DNA from: Clostridia bacterium
Lineage (GTDB): Bacteria > Bacillota > Clostridia > Oscillospirales > CAG-272
Direction of reading: 5' to 3'
Length of the DNA stretch: 15,056 nt
NCBI GenBank assembly: GCA_900754175.1
Contig: CAAEBS010000115.1
Location: 1 to 15,056, forward strand
Below the pieces are notes generated by a model. The model was not told where the DNA came from. It worked only from the letters and a program-made list of their open reading frames with translations, and did not search any database. The number at the start of each line of letters is the position of its first letter. Position 1 is the stretch's first letter. The position numbers and the translations under genes were made by a program. Shown here one piece after another: positions 14,720 to 15,056 of the stretch.

Positions 14720-14911
14720 TGCCCCTTTCAAAAGACTTTTGGACAAGGGTTAGGATAGATGCTGACCCGGGGTTTTACCGTTGCGGGAGTGCGGTGCAGG
14801 GGTCTGTGCGTTCGACGATTGGAGATCCCGACCTGCGGTCGCCCTCCGGGTTCGACTCCGGGCTGTTGCCCTCCGCTCAGGATGACACGTAGGGGCGGGG
14901 TTATGCTATTT

Positions 14912-14952
14912 CACTGCGGGGGAACCATTATGCAATGGTTGCCCCCGCAGTG
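14912..14952. repeat. long GC-rich inverted repeat
   Basis: CACTGCGGGGGAACCATT (14912-14929) pairs with 14934-14952 around an ATGC loop, perfect but for one bulged C. It is flanked by AT-rich sequence (CTATTT, TTTATT). It carries no coding potential and resembles a small mobile or structural intergenic repeat. Confidence 0.75.
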
Positions 14953-14985
14953 TTTATTAACATATAGCGCAGAAACAAACGAAAG

Positions 14986-15021
14986 CCTTCTCCAGTGGGA
15001 GAAGGTGGCAGCCGCAGGCTG
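14986..15021. repeat. CCTTCTCC double-hairpin intergenic repeat
   Basis: CCTTCTCC/GGAGAAGG (14986-14993, 14998-15005) forms an 8-bp stem, followed directly by CAGCC/GGCTG (15009-15013, 15017-15021), and then GACGGATGAGGTGT. From memory, this hairpin pair plus tail is a very common interspersed repeat in gut Clostridia; copy number cannot be tested from this window. Confidence 0.65.
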
Positions 15022-15056
15022 ACGGATGAGGTGTCGGCATAAAGTAAGTTTTTCCC

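Larger units (their letters stand above)
14669..15056. other. gene-free intergenic stretch built of hairpin repeats
   Basis: No supported gene was found in these 388 bases. Frames that cross it lack ribosome sites and read through hairpins. It contains at least three distinct inverted-repeat elements (listed separately). The phrase CCCTCCGCTCAGGATGACA (14870-14885 region) also looks like the intergenic repeat phrases I recall from gut Clostridia. Confidence 0.7.

Noticed and set aside
13715..14746. 343-codon minus-strand frame opposite the glycosidase gene
   Set aside because: Runs through the 3' hairpin and lies opposite a recognised enzyme; no translation signals.
14846..14862. T-arm-like CCGGGTTCGACTCCGGG
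   Set aside because: The flanking arms are not complementary in the right register, and no cloverleaf or CCA end accompanies it.
14759..15022. 87-codon plus-strand frame at the right end
   Set aside because: Reads through three hairpin repeats and lacks a ribosome site.

Overview
The window looks like chromosomal DNA of a Gram-positive anaerobe of the class Clostridia, probably a gut member of the Oscillospiraceae or a relative. This is inferred from GC-rich genes with strong AGGAGG ribosome sites, near-consensus sigma-A promoters with extended -10 elements, a Clostridia-type long PRPP synthetase, a UPF0237/UPF0210 gene pair, and a surface protein carrying a uL15-like domain. No 16S or other decisive taxonomic marker is present.

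Layout. (1) Bases 1-3739, plus strand: the 3' part of mutS2, whose start lies outside the window, then a PRPP-synthetase gene with its own extended -10 promoter and a strong intrinsic terminator. (2) Bases 3740-5560: an AT-rich islet unlike its flanks. A small XRE repressor gene (plus) is divergent from a minus-strand operon of a 60-residue Cys-containing protein and a 250-residue lipoprotein with CxxC repeats. Between them lies a perfect consensus promoter overlapped by two identical-armed 16-bp palindromes 22 bp apart. (3) Bases 5560-5923: hairpin repeats, a bidirectional terminator, a possible tRNA 3'-end relic, and an intact tRNA-Ala(GGC) on the minus strand with its own consensus promoter. 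(4) Bases 5927-10696, minus: a 1565-residue surface protein with signal peptide, long helical ectodomain, two membrane segments, Pro/Glu-rich linker and a C-terminal domain resembling ribosomal protein uL15. (5) Bases 10855-14668, plus: a probable operon of an ACT-domain protein (UPF0237), a PFL-like protein (UPF0210) and a GH78-type glycosidase. (6) Bases 14669-15056: no gene, but several hairpin-forming repeats of intergenic type.

How the genes relate. The housekeeping genes (mutS2, prs, tRNA-Ala) are each independently expressed. The islet is a self-contained regulated unit: the XRE protein most likely binds the two palindromes and controls the divergent lipoprotein operon, possibly also itself. 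The islet lies on the 3' side of the tRNA gene, a common integration site, but no integrase or clear att duplication was found. The most unusual items are the uL15-like domain on a surface/membrane protein and the compact operator-promoter architecture of the islet.
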